Positions 18,061 through 26,263 are shown, counted from the first letter of the stretch. The stretch is 64,000 nt of DNA from an uncultured Collinsella sp. (GCA_905208635.1 CAJLPX010000007.1:20154-84153), one strand, 5' to 3'. Numbers and translations: made by a program. Notes: generated by a model from the sequence alone, not told the origin.

Positions 18061-18182
18061 TTTTCCTCACGGCATCGCCGTGGCGTTAGCTCCTTGTGAA
18101 CCCCGAGGGGTGCGCTTTTCTTTCGCTTGTGCCGACAAGCAACTGTCGCCGGGGGACCGGCAAACCGAGGAAAGGAAAAACC

Positions 18183-19109
18183 ATGTCCGACCAGATGTCA
18201 CGCCGCGGCTTCATGGGCGCCGCAGCAACCGGAGCCGTCGCGCTCGCCGGAGTCGCGCTCGCGGGCTGCTCCAACACCTCCGCGAGTTCCGAGAAATCTA
18301 GTGAAAAGGAGAAGGCCGCGAAGCCGGTCATCCTCGTCACGAGCTTCGGCACGAGCTACAACGACTCGCGCCACATCACCATCGGCGCCATCGAAGACGC
18401 TATCCGCGAGAAGTACTGGCAGGACTACGACATCCGCCGCGCCTTCACCGCGCAGATCATCATCGACAAGCTGAAGAAGCGCGACGGCATCACGATCGAC
18501 AACATGACCGAGGCGCTTGACCGCTGCGTGGAAGACGGCGTGAAGGAAATCGTCGTGCAGCCGACGCATCTCATGGCTGGCCTGGAATACGCCGACGTGA
18601 AAGACGAGCTCGACAAGTACGCCGACAAGTTCGACAAGATCTCGCTCGGCGACCCGCTGCTCACCTCCGACGACGACTACAAAAAGGTGGCCGCAGCCAT
18701 TAAGGAGAACATGGCGTCCTTCGACGACGGCGAGACGGCGCTGTGCCTCATGGGCCACGGCACCGAAGCCGATTCCAACGCCGACTATGCCAAGATGCAG
18801 GAAGTGTTCAAGAACGAGGGTTTGACGCAGTTCTTCGTCGGCACCGTCGAGGCTGAACCGACCTGCGAGGATGTTATCGCCGCCGCGAGCGCCGCAGGCT
18901 ACAAGAAGGCCGTGCTCGCGCCGTTCATGGTGGTCGCGGGCGACCACGCGAACAACGACATGGCAGACGAGACCGACCCCGACAGCTGGGCTGCGAAGTT
19001 CGTGGCCGCCGGCTTCGAAGTGACGTGCCTGCTCCAGGGTCTGGGACAGAACGTCGCGGTCGACGACATCTACGTCTCGCACGTGGACGACGCCATCGCC
19101 AAGCTGTAA
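18183..19109 (+). CDS. cbiK: CbiK-type cobaltochelatase with Tat/lipoprotein export signal
   Basis: 308 residues. The CbiK/CbiX-type body begins KPVILVTSFGTSYNDSRH and contains VVQPTHLMAGLEY, LMGHGTEADSNADY and the metal-site-like VVAGDHANNDMA, as in sirohydrochlorin cobaltochelatase. Its N-terminus carries a twin-arginine motif (SRRGFMG, residues 6-12) and a lipobox LAGC with Cys at residue 29. A folded, probably metal-loaded, membrane-anchored exported form is therefore predicted. GAGGAAAGG precedes the ATG at 18183. The role outside the cell is unclear. Periplasmic CbiK forms that bind haem are known in Desulfovibrio, so metal or tetrapyrrole capture is possible. Confidence 0.88.
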   Translation: MSDQMSRRGFMGAAATGAVALAGVALAGCSNTSASSEKSSEKEKAAKPVILVTSFGTSYNDSRHITIGAIEDAIREKYWQDYDIRRAFTAQIIIDKLKKRDGITIDNMTEALDRCVEDGVKEIVVQPTHLMAGLEYADVKDELDKYADKFDKISLGDPLLTSDDDYKKVAAAIKENMASFDDGETALCLMGHGTEADSNADYAKMQEVFKNEGLTQFFVGTVEAEPTCEDVIAAASAAGYKKAVLAPFMVVAGDHANNDMADETDPDSWAAKFVAAGFEVTCLLQGLGQNVAVDDIYVSHVDDAIAKL

Positions 19110-19255
19110 ACTCGCCGCGCACGGGGGCGCCGGTCGCGTCCCCGTGCAACGGGCATGCGCCTTTCCCCGACTGACGACGCATGCCCGTTGCATTCGCATC
19201 CCGACCGCCCACCGCACGGCACGGGCGGTCGAAGCGATTGAAAGGAACCCCCTCC

Positions 19256-19789
19256 ATGTTGAAGAAAACCCTCGTCTTCGCCCTGTCGGCGGCGCTTTGC
19301 GCATTCTCGCTCGCCGGCTGCGCCGGAAATTCAATCGACAGCGCAAAGGCAAGCGATGCCGATTCCCAGGAAAAGACCGAACAGGCGGCCGATGCGCCCG
19401 CGGGCGCAAGCGCTGCCCCCATCACCGCCGACAAGGTGGCCGACGGCACCTATCCAATCACCGTAGATTCCAGCTCGAACATGTTCAGGATCGTGGACGC
19501 CCAGCTCATCGTGGAAAACGGCTCCATGCACTGCGTGATGACGCTTTCCGGCACGGGCTACGGCAAGCTCTTCATGGGCACGGGCGACGAGGCTGCCGCC
19601 GCGAGCGAGGCCGACTTCATCCCCTATGTGGAAAACGCGGAAGGCAAGTACACCTACGACGTGCCCGTTGATGCGCTCGACGAGGACACCGCCTGTGCCG
19701 CGTGGAGTATTAGAAAAGAGCAGTGGTACGACCGCACACTTGTGTTCGAATCCGCCGGCGTCGATCTGCGCGCCGACGCACTGAAGTAA
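19256..19789 (+). CDS. Small lipoprotein with domain shared with the neighbouring binding protein
   Basis: 177 residues. A lipoprotein signal ends in LAGC with Cys at residue 22, then a Ser/Asp/Ala-rich spacer (~25-60), then one beta-rich domain (~63-165). That domain aligns by eye with residues ~52-143 of the next protein: an IVENG/IVKDG turn, a YG/YDK motif, Y-PV/IPY followed by a (V/I)PV-x-LDED strand, and a closing TLVF/TLHF. The pattern recalls NEAT-like or other haem/metallophore-binding beta sandwiches, but no ligand motif is certain. Co-transcribed with cbiK under the cobalamin riboswitch. AAAGGA precedes the ATG by 10 bases. Confidence 0.75.
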   Translation: MLKKTLVFALSAALCAFSLAGCAGNSIDSAKASDADSQEKTEQAADAPAGASAAPITADKVADGTYPITVDSSSNMFRIVDAQLIVENGSMHCVMTLSGTGYGKLFMGTGDEAAAASEADFIPYVENAEGKYTYDVPVDALDEDTACAAWSIRKEQWYDRTLVFESAGVDLRADALK

Positions 19790-19793
19790 CGCC

Positions 19794-21365
19794 ATGCGGT
19801 CGATTCTTCCCAAGGGGGAAAACAGGAAGCTCCACAGCATCGCGGCGCGCGCGATCGCCTGCGTTCTCGTCGCCCTGCTCGCGCTTCCCTTCGCGGGGTG
19901 CAGTGCGAGCCCGAACGCGACCGGTGGCACGGCGGGCTCTCAGGAATACACGGTGAGCGTCTCGCTTTCCGGCGGGTCAGGGCGCGCAAGCATCGCCTCA
20001 CCCACCACAATTGTGAAGGATGGCGACACCTACACCGCGACCATCACCTGGTCGAGTTCGAACTACGACAAGATGACCGTCGACGGCGTGGACTACGCGC
20101 CCGTAAACGACGGCGGCAACTCCACGTTCGAGATACCCGTCACGCTCGACGAGGACATCGCCGTGTCGGCCGAGACCGTCGCCATGTCGACGCCGCACAC
20201 CATCGACTACACGCTCCACTTCGACTCATCCACCATGAAGGAGAAATCGGGCGACGATGCAAGCGGCGGCTCCCCTGCGGGAACGGCTTCAAGCGTCGCG
20301 GCCGACTTCCACAACGCCGATTTGGGCTGCGGCTGGGAGCCGACGGGAGCGCTTCAGCTTGAATACGCCGAGCACTTCACTGTCGACGAGTTCGAAGGCG
20401 GCCTGCGGCTTATCTGCGTTTCGAACGGGGAGCGCTTCCTCGTGGTGCCGCAAGATGCGAAGGTACCTGATGGGTTAAGCTCCGACATCGCGGTCATAAG
20501 GCGCCCCGCCGACAAGGTGTACCTCGTGTCGTCGGCGACGATGTGCCTGGTCGACGCGCTCGATGCGAACGACAATATCTTAATGTCGGGCACGAAAGCC
20601 GACGATTGCTCGGTCGCGGGCTTCAAAAGCGCGCTCGGAAGTGGGGCGATCGCCTACGGCGGCAAGTACAGCGCGCCCGACTACGAGCGAATATCGGCCT
20701 CGGGCTGCACGCTCGCCATCGAGAACACCATGATCAACCACACGCCCGATGTGAAGGAAAAGCTGCAGAAGCTCGGGCTCGTCGTGCTCACCGAACAGTC
20801 GTCGAGCGAGCCCAAAGCACTCGGGCGCGTCGAGTGGATTAAGCTTTTCGGCGTCCTGTTCGACAAGGAAGACGAGGCCACGCACCTGTTCAACGAGCAG
20901 AAGGCCCGCGTCGAGCAAACGTCGGGGCTCGCGTCGTCAGGTAAAACCGTGGCGTATTTCTACATTAACTCGAACGGGGCCGCCGTCACGCGGCGGGCGG
21001 GCGACTACGTGGCGCAGATGATCGAGCTTGCAGGCGGCAGCTACGCGCTCGATGACGCGCAGACGGCGTCGACGTCAGGTTCGTCAGTAACGCTCGAAAT
21101 GGAGCGCTTCTACGCGACAGCGAAGGATGCCGACATCATCGTCTACAACGGCACCATCGACGAATCGGTTGCCACCTTGAACGACTTCGTAGGCAAAAAC
21201 GCGCTATTGTCGCAGTTCAAAGCCGTGAAGAACGGCAACGTCTGGGTCACAAGCGCCGACATGTACCAGCAGATGACTTCTACCGCCGACATTATCGACG
21301 AGCTGCACGGGGCGTTCACCGGCGATGACACGAGCGACTTCCATTATCTGAGGAAGCTCGGCTAG
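19794..21365 (+). CDS. ABC-transporter substrate-binding lipoprotein (BtuF/FepB-like) with extra N-terminal domain
   Basis: 523 residues, far longer than the ~270-320 of a plain BtuF. A signal peptide ends FAGC (Cys 36). Residues ~52-143 repeat the beta-rich domain of the preceding lipoprotein. Residues ~180-523 form a type III periplasmic-binding fold, with DIAVIRRPADKVYLVS, LGLVVLTEQSS, GRVEWIKLFGVLF, the long-helix region, AYFYINSNG and VWVTSADMYQQ. It starts 4 bases after the previous stop. It likely delivers a corrinoid, cobalt chelate or haem-like ligand to the permease encoded next. The riboswitch favours a corrinoid or cobalt ligand. Confidence 0.85.
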   Translation: MRSILPKGENRKLHSIAARAIACVLVALLALPFAGCSASPNATGGTAGSQEYTVSVSLSGGSGRASIASPTTIVKDGDTYTATITWSSSNYDKMTVDGVDYAPVNDGGNSTFEIPVTLDEDIAVSAETVAMSTPHTIDYTLHFDSSTMKEKSGDDASGGSPAGTASSVAADFHNADLGCGWEPTGALQLEYAEHFTVDEFEGGLRLICVSNGERFLVVPQDAKVPDGLSSDIAVIRRPADKVYLVSSATMCLVDALDANDNILMSGTKADDCSVAGFKSALGSGAIAYGGKYSAPDYERISASGCTLAIENTMINHTPDVKEKLQKLGLVVLTEQSSSEPKALGRVEWIKLFGVLFDKEDEATHLFNEQKARVEQTSGLASSGKTVAYFYINSNGAAVTRRAGDYVAQMIELAGGSYALDDAQTASTSGSSVTLEMERFYATAKDADIIVYNGTIDESVATLNDFVGKNALLSQFKAVKNGNVWVTSADMYQQMTSTADIIDELHGAFTGDDTSDFHYLRKLG

Positions 21366-21369
21366 CACC

Positions 21370-22410
21370 ATGAGAAGCCGACTTTCCATGGCATACGACG
21401 AATCGGGGCGCGCCGCGCGGTGTCGCGTCGTGACGGCGCTGCTCGCTGTTGCCCTCATCGTGCTCATCGGGACCAACCTGTGCATCGGGAGCGTGCTCGT
21501 GCCCGCAGACCACATCCCCGGCATCCTTTCGGGCGGCGCGGCCAATTCCATGGAAAGCCAGGTCATCTGGGAGATTCGACTGCCGCGCGTACTTTCAGCC
21601 GTGCTTCTCGGCGGGGCACTTTCGCTCTCCGGGTTCCTGCTGCAGACGTTTTTCAACAACCCCATCGCCGACCCGTTCATCTTGGGCGTCTCCTCGGGCG
21701 CAAAGTTCGTCGTCGCGCTTACGATGATCGTACTTCTGGGCGCAAACCAGGCCATGTCCTCGCCGGCCATGGTGGCCGCAGCGTTTCTGGGCTCGCTTAT
21801 CACCATCGGTTTCGTGCTCCTCATTGCACGGCGCATAAGTTCCATGGCCATGCTCATCGTGGCGGGCGTCATGGTGGGATACATCTGCTCGGCGGCGACG
21901 AACTTCCTCATCGCCTTCGCCGACGACCAGTCCATCGTGAACCTGCACAACTGGTCTTTGGGTAGCTTCTCGGGTTCGAGCTGGGACGACGTCGCGGTCA
22001 TCACGGTCGTGGTGATCACCGTAAGCGCATGCGTATTCGCGATATCGAAGCCCCTTTCCGCCTTCCAGCTGGGAGAAGCCTACGCGAAAAGCGTCGGCGT
22101 GAACGTCGCACGCTTCCGCGTGGCGCTCGTCCTTCTAGCGAGCATGCTCTCCGCCTGCGTGACCGCGTTCGCTGGTCCGGTGTCGTTCGTAGGCATTGCG
22201 GTTCCGCATCTCGTGAAGTCGGTGCTAAAGTCGTCGAAGCCCATCCGCGTGATTCCTGCGTGCTTCTTGGGAGGCGCCATCTTCTGCGCGGGCTGCGATT
22301 TGATCGCGCGCACACTGTTCTCTCCTGTCGAACTTTCCATCAGCGCTGTCACCGCCATCTTCGGCGCGCCGGTGGTTATCGCGCTCATGTTGAAGAAGCG
22401 GGTGAGGTAG
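21370..22410 (+). CDS. FecCD/BtuC-family ABC permease
   Basis: 346 residues with roughly ten hydrophobic segments. IRLPRVLSAVLLGGALSLSGFLLQ, NNPIADPFILGVSSGAKF, GSFSGSSWDDV and the C-terminal GPVSFVGIAVPHLVKSV with GCDLIARTLFSPVELSISAVTA are standard for vitamin B12/siderophore/haem importers. ATG at 21370, four bases after the binding-protein stop. The ATPase gene begins at the base after its own stop. Confidence 0.92.
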   Translation: MRSRLSMAYDESGRAARCRVVTALLAVALIVLIGTNLCIGSVLVPADHIPGILSGGAANSMESQVIWEIRLPRVLSAVLLGGALSLSGFLLQTFFNNPIADPFILGVSSGAKFVVALTMIVLLGANQAMSSPAMVAAAFLGSLITIGFVLLIARRISSMAMLIVAGVMVGYICSAATNFLIAFADDQSIVNLHNWSLGSFSGSSWDDVAVITVVVITVSACVFAISKPLSAFQLGEAYAKSVGVNVARFRVALVLLASMLSACVTAFAGPVSFVGIAVPHLVKSVLKSSKPIRVIPACFLGGAIFCAGCDLIARTLFSPVELSISAVTAIFGAPVVIALMLKKRVR

Positions 22411-23727
22411 ATGGGAGAATTCGCGCCGCGGCCCAAAACGCTCGGAGGGGACATTCCATGCTTAGACAGTCCTGAGCTCGCACGAAAGCGCCAGAAGGCA
22501 CTTTCGGCTCGTGCGGAACTGCGCGAGGAACGCCTCCTCCGAGCGGAGCCGAACCTCGAAACTCCGGTCGAAACGCAGGCTGACGGAGCGCCGCTTTTCC
22601 GCATAAGCGACCTGTCGGCGGGCTACGACAAGAAGGTCGTAGTCGAAGGCGTCGATCTGGAGGTTCGCCCGGGCGATGTCGTGGCGCTCATCGGGCCGAA
22701 CGGCTCGGGCAAGTCGACCATCTTGAAAACCATCACACGCCATCTGGCACCGCTTGCCGGCGCGGTCGAGCTCGACGGGCGGGAGATTTCCCGATGGAAG
22801 ACGGCGGAGTTCGCAAGGAACCTTGCCGTTATGCTGACAGATCGCCCCCGGACCGAGCTCCTCACCTGCCGCGATATCGTAGAGGCGGGAAGACATCCCT
22901 ACACCGGGCGAATGGGCGCACTCTCGCCTAACGACCATAGTCGGGTCGACGAGGCCATGAAAACCGCACATATGGAAGAGCTCGCCGAGTGCGACTTCAT
23001 GCAGATAAGCGACGGGCAACGCCAGCGCGTCATGCTCGCACGCGCCATCGCACAGGATCCGCGTGTGCTCGTGCTCGACGAGCCCACGTCGTATCTCGAT
23101 ATCCGCTACCAGATTGACCTGCTGCGAATACTTCGCCACCTTGCGAAATCGCGGAATGTGGCTGTCATCATGTCCATCCACGAACTCGAGCTCGCGCAGA
23201 AAAGCGCCGACAAGGTGATTTGCGTGAAGGACGGCCGGGTCTTCCGCGCCGGCGCACCCGAGGACATATTCACGCGCGAGACGATTGGCGAGCTCTACGG
23301 CCTTCAACATGGCACCTTCAACGAGCGCTTCGGCAGCGTGGAAATTGGACGCCCGCACGGCGATGCGCGCACGTTCGTCATCGCCGGCGCAGGTACGGGG
23401 TCGGCTGTGTTTCGCCAGCTCATCCGGCAGGGCAAGGCGTTCTACGCGGGCGTTCTGCACGAAGGGGACATCGACTGCGAGCTTGCGCGCGACCTAGCGG
23501 CGGAATGCGTGGCCGAGCGCGCCTTCGAGCCGATCGGGGATAAAACCATAGCCCGCGCCAAAGAGCTCCTCGTCCACTGCGCGCGTCTTATCGTGTGCCC
23601 CGCCGCCTTCGGCACCATAAACGCCCGCAACGTAGAGCTCGTCGAGTTCGCACGATCGCATGGTATCGAGGTCATGCAAGCGTGCGAAGGCGCATCGGAG
23701 GATTCCCAATTGGAGTGGGAAGGATAA
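22411..23727 (+). CDS. ABC transporter ATPase with N- and C-terminal extensions
   Basis: 438 residues versus ~260 for a typical BtuD/FecE. Residues 1-60 are an extra charged segment. The ATPase spans ~62-305, with Walker A GPNGSGKS (95-102), a signature ISDGQRQRVMLARA in which SDGQ replaces SGGQ, Walker B VLVLDEPTSYLD and switch His in IMSIHELE. Residues ~320-438 add an alpha/beta-like domain beginning FVIAGAGTGSAVFRQL, with RLIVCPAAFGTINARNVEL. That domain is not CbiZ by any motif I recognise. It completes the riboswitch-controlled importer. Confidence 0.88.
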   Translation: MGEFAPRPKTLGGDIPCLDSPELARKRQKALSARAELREERLLRAEPNLETPVETQADGAPLFRISDLSAGYDKKVVVEGVDLEVRPGDVVALIGPNGSGKSTILKTITRHLAPLAGAVELDGREISRWKTAEFARNLAVMLTDRPRTELLTCRDIVEAGRHPYTGRMGALSPNDHSRVDEAMKTAHMEELAECDFMQISDGQRQRVMLARAIAQDPRVLVLDEPTSYLDIRYQIDLLRILRHLAKSRNVAVIMSIHELELAQKSADKVICVKDGRVFRAGAPEDIFTRETIGELYGLQHGTFNERFGSVEIGRPHGDARTFVIAGAGTGSAVFRQLIRQGKAFYAGVLHEGDIDCELARDLAAECVAERAFEPIGDKTIARAKELLVHCARLIVCPAAFGTINARNVELVEFARSHGIEVMQACEGASEDSQLEWEG

Positions 23728-23776
23728 ACTGGACTTTCTTTTAAGGATCCTCAGGCTACAGCTCCTACGCGGCGAG

Positions 23777-23836
23777 GTCTACAAGGCGCCGGAGAACCTC
23801 GTGAACAGGAATTTCCACACCGACGAGCCCAATTAG
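23777..23836 (+). pseudogene. IS3-type transposase (OrfB) fragment
   Basis: In this frame the plus strand reads VYKAPENLVNRNFHTDEPN followed by a stop. NL(L/V)NRNFxxxxPNxxW is the standard lead-in to the DDE domain of IS3/IS150-type OrfB. The rest of the transposase and both inverted repeats are missing. It lies 50 bases beyond the last gene of the cobalamin island and marks its right edge. Confidence 0.6.
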
Positions 23837-23838
23837 GC

Positions 23839-24450
23839 CTAATCCAAGCGAGATTCCAGACTCGACAGGCCATTGAGAGTCAGGTCGTTGGCGACCTCAG
23901 AGACGCGCTCAATAGGAACCGAGCCGTCAGACAGCGCCCACGTGCGATAGATACCGATAATGCCTGACAGCAAAAACGCCAGATAGTAGTCGAACATCTC
24001 ATCCTTAAGGCCTTGGGGCAGCAGATTGCGCTCGGCAATCTCGTGCTCGAGCGGTGCACGAAGACGAGCCATAAAATCATCGAGCGGAATGTTCTCGATC
24101 AGCTGACGATTGAGCACCAGGTTGTTGCATAACGCCTCGTTAACGGTTTTAAAGAAGGTCGCCGCCGCTCCCAGGGCGCGCTCGTTGGTGTCACCGTCCA
24201 TTGAAGCAAGCGTTTTCTCGACCGAGTCGACAATCATCTCCACCACATCGACGGCAATGGCATCGAGCAGGCCGTCGACCGTACCAAAGTGAACGTAAAA
24301 GGTCTTGCGGTCGACATTGGCCTCGCGCGCGATGGCACTCACCGTAATGTCTGCCAGCGGCTTTTCCATGAGCAGGCGCTCGAAAGCGGAAAGGATGGCA
24401 TTGCGGCTGCGAACGATGCGGCGATCAATACGCGGTTTGCTGGTGGCCAT
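23839..24450 (-). CDS. TetR/AcrR-family transcriptional regulator
   Basis: 203 residues. The N-terminal helix-turn-helix reads RNAILSAFERLLMEKPLADITVSAIAREANVDRKTFYVHFG, the TetR signature. The C-terminal ligand-binding part (ANDLTLNGLSSLE at the end) is unassigned. The ATG at 24450 (AAGGGA upstream) is chosen over one 27 bases earlier. The target is unknown. The membrane protein just upstream on the same strand is a reasonable candidate partner. Confidence 0.88.
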   Translation of the reverse strand: MATSKPRIDRRIVRSRNAILSAFERLLMEKPLADITVSAIAREANVDRKTFYVHFGTVDGLLDAIAVDVVEMIVDSVEKTLASMDGDTNERALGAAATFFKTVNEALCNNLVLNRQLIENIPLDDFMARLRAPLEHEIAERNLLPQGLKDEMFDYYLAFLLSGIIGIYRTWALSDGSVPIERVSEVANDLTLNGLSSLESRLD

Positions 24451-24566
24451 GGGCGTGTCCCTTCGATATGCGGGCATTCATCAACAGATGAGAGATAATC
24501 TACGTAAGAGGATTATCCCCCATCCGGCACAAAAAAGCCCGGCAATATGAAGAACGCACGACTGCC

Positions 24567-25874
24567 CTACTGCGACTTAGGGTGCTTCTTCTTATTGAGT
24601 GCCGACGGAGATACGCGAATACCGTCGCCTGTCTGGCGCACATAGGCTTTTTGAGCCGGCTTAGCGGTCCCAGAAGCCTTCTGAGCGTGCTTCTTGGGAT
24701 CAACGGTAACAGCATTCGTGGGGTGCGGCTTAGTGGGCGCAGAGGGCGTCTGAGGCGTGCGGCCGAGTTTGCGCATCACGCGATCCCAGCGCGCATGGAT
24801 GCTCTCGTTGTGGGCGCTCTTAAGGCCCAACAGGGGCGCAGCCAAAATGGTCGGCGCAATAAACGTAATGAGGCGCCACAGCAGATAGCCGGCGGTCGAA
24901 GCCGACCCAAAGAAATGACCCAAGAACAATGCAAAGCCGCCCTCAGCGCCACCAGTTCCACCGGGCAAGGGGACCGCAGAGCTCAACAGCTGGACAAAGG
25001 CGCTCGCGGCCATGACCGAGAAAAAGTCGACCTCGTGGTGGCCAAAGGCAAGCATCAGGAAATACGGCACGAGGTAGAAAAACGCGAGCTGCATCATGGT
25101 GATGACCACCGTGAGCAGCATGGACGAAAAGTGGCCGGCTGAAAGCTTGAACTTCTCGGAGAAAGAGTAGATTTCGCCGTCGACAAACGTACGCCAGCCC
25201 TCAATCTTGGTGGCCGAGACGCCCATTCGCTCGAGCCAATTGATAATGCAGTGCGCGACGCGCGTGACGGTCTTAGGCATGAGCGCGACGGCAAAGATGC
25301 CAAGCAGAATGCAGCAGTGACCGCCAAAGCTAAAGACGCACAGCAGCGTCATGTCGCCATAGCGCTCGGCGAAAAACGGCATTCGGGCAAGCAGCAGAAT
25401 GGCGCCCCAGGCAACGAGGCCAAACTGATACACGATAAAGCGCGTGAACTGCGTGGCACCGGCCTCGCCGACATTTTGGCCTGCCTTGGTCAGGCGGTAA
25501 ATCTGGGCGGGCGTAGAGCCCATCATCATGGGCGTCAGGTTGCCAAAGAAGATACCGCTCGCCTCGACCGAGATCAGGTCGCGAATGCCGACGGGCGAAT
25601 AAGGGTCGAGCCAAACGGCGATCGCATAGGCCACAATGCCAAAGAACAGATACATGAACATGCAAAGACACGCGATAACGAGCCATGGCGCCTGGACGCT
25701 CGACATAGCGGCCCAGAACTGCCCCATCTGCCCGGTTACCACCAGATAGACGATATAACCCACCAGCACGACGCCGATAAAGATGGCGCCGCGGCGTGCG
25801 CTCTTATTGTCATCTCCGCCCGAGGCCTCAACCTCGACCTGGGGCTTAGACGTATGCTGAGAGGACTCCGTCAT
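24567..25874 (-). CDS. Lysylphosphatidylglycerol synthase-like flippase domain protein (UPF0104 family)
   Basis: 435 residues. A ~25-residue polar N-terminus, then about eight membrane helices (~30-340) with the family marks GIFFGNLTPMMMGSTPAQIYRL and SSAVPLPGGTGGAEGGFALF, then a ~75-residue basic Pro/Lys-rich cytoplasmic tail. There is no aminoacyltransferase (MprF C-terminal) domain, so it is probably a lipid-flipping or glycolipid-export membrane protein. AAGGAG at the right distance fixes the ATG at 25874. Confidence 0.85.
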   Translation of the reverse strand: MTESSQHTSKPQVEVEASGGDDNKSARRGAIFIGVVLVGYIVYLVVTGQMGQFWAAMSSVQAPWLVIACLCMFMYLFFGIVAYAIAVWLDPYSPVGIRDLISVEASGIFFGNLTPMMMGSTPAQIYRLTKAGQNVGEAGATQFTRFIVYQFGLVAWGAILLLARMPFFAERYGDMTLLCVFSFGGHCCILLGIFAVALMPKTVTRVAHCIINWLERMGVSATKIEGWRTFVDGEIYSFSEKFKLSAGHFSSMLLTVVITMMQLAFFYLVPYFLMLAFGHHEVDFFSVMAASAFVQLLSSAVPLPGGTGGAEGGFALFLGHFFGSASTAGYLLWRLITFIAPTILAAPLLGLKSAHNESIHARWDRVMRKLGRTPQTPSAPTKPHPTNAVTVDPKKHAQKASGTAKPAQKAYVRQTGDGIRVSPSALNKKKHPKSQ

Positions 25875-25982
25875 GAGACTCCTTCTAACAGTCAAAATAT
25901 CTTGGTTATTGTACCCGTAAGGGCCATAGGCAGAACGCAAAGCTCTGGTTCAAACGGGAATTGCAGACGGTTGTTTGAAAAT

Positions 25983-26015
25983 AAAAAACCCGGCCTTCCA
26001 TGGGAAGACCGGGTA
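25983..26015 (-). terminator. Intrinsic terminator after the tRNA-Glu pair
   Basis: On the minus strand a stem of 12 bp (ACCCGGTCTTCC pairing with GGAAGGCCGGGT) closes a CATG loop and is followed by a run of six Ts. Confidence 0.85.
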
Positions 26016-26024
26016 TCAGATGCG

Positions 26025-26101
26025 TGGTAGCCCGTACCAGATTCGAACTGGTGATCTCCGCCTTGAGAGGGCGGCGTCCTAAACCGCTAGACGAACGGGC
26101 C
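26025..26101 (-). tRNA. tRNA-Glu (CTC), copy 1
   Basis: 77 bases including an encoded CCA. The acceptor stem GGCCCGT pairs with ACGGGCT. The anticodon arm is CCGCC-CTCTCAA-GGCGG, giving anticodon CTC at the loop centre. The T arm with GTTCGAATC is intact. The mature sequence is identical to the copy at 26124-26200 and the two are 22 bases apart, so they are probably cotranscribed. Confidence 0.96.
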
Positions 26102-26123
26102 ATAGACCTCAGCAGAAAAGAAG

Positions 26124-26200
26124 TGGTAGCCCGTACCAGATTCGAACTGGTGATCTCCGCCTTGAGAGGGCGGCGTCCTAAACCGCTAGACGAACGGGCC
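26124..26200 (-). tRNA. tRNA-Glu (CTC), copy 2
   Basis: Same 77-base sequence as the downstream copy, including CCA. It is transcribed first, from the promoter at 26235-26263. It decodes GAG, a heavily used codon in this GC-rich genome. Confidence 0.96.
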
Positions 26201-26234
26201 ACATGACATCTGCACTGCCGTGCTGCGAGGACAT

Positions 26235-26263
26235 ATATTACGGGACAAAAAACATCAGCGCAA
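26235..26263 (-). promoter_or_regulatory. Promoter of the tRNA-Glu pair
   Basis: On the minus strand TTGCGC (26263-26258), 17 bases, then TAATAT (26240-26235). The predicted start is about 30 bases before the first tRNA. Confidence 0.6.

Noticed and set aside
23728..23776. Extending the IS3 remnant further upstream
   Set aside because: The in-frame residues before VYKAPENL do not resemble OrfB, so only the short matching stretch is claimed.
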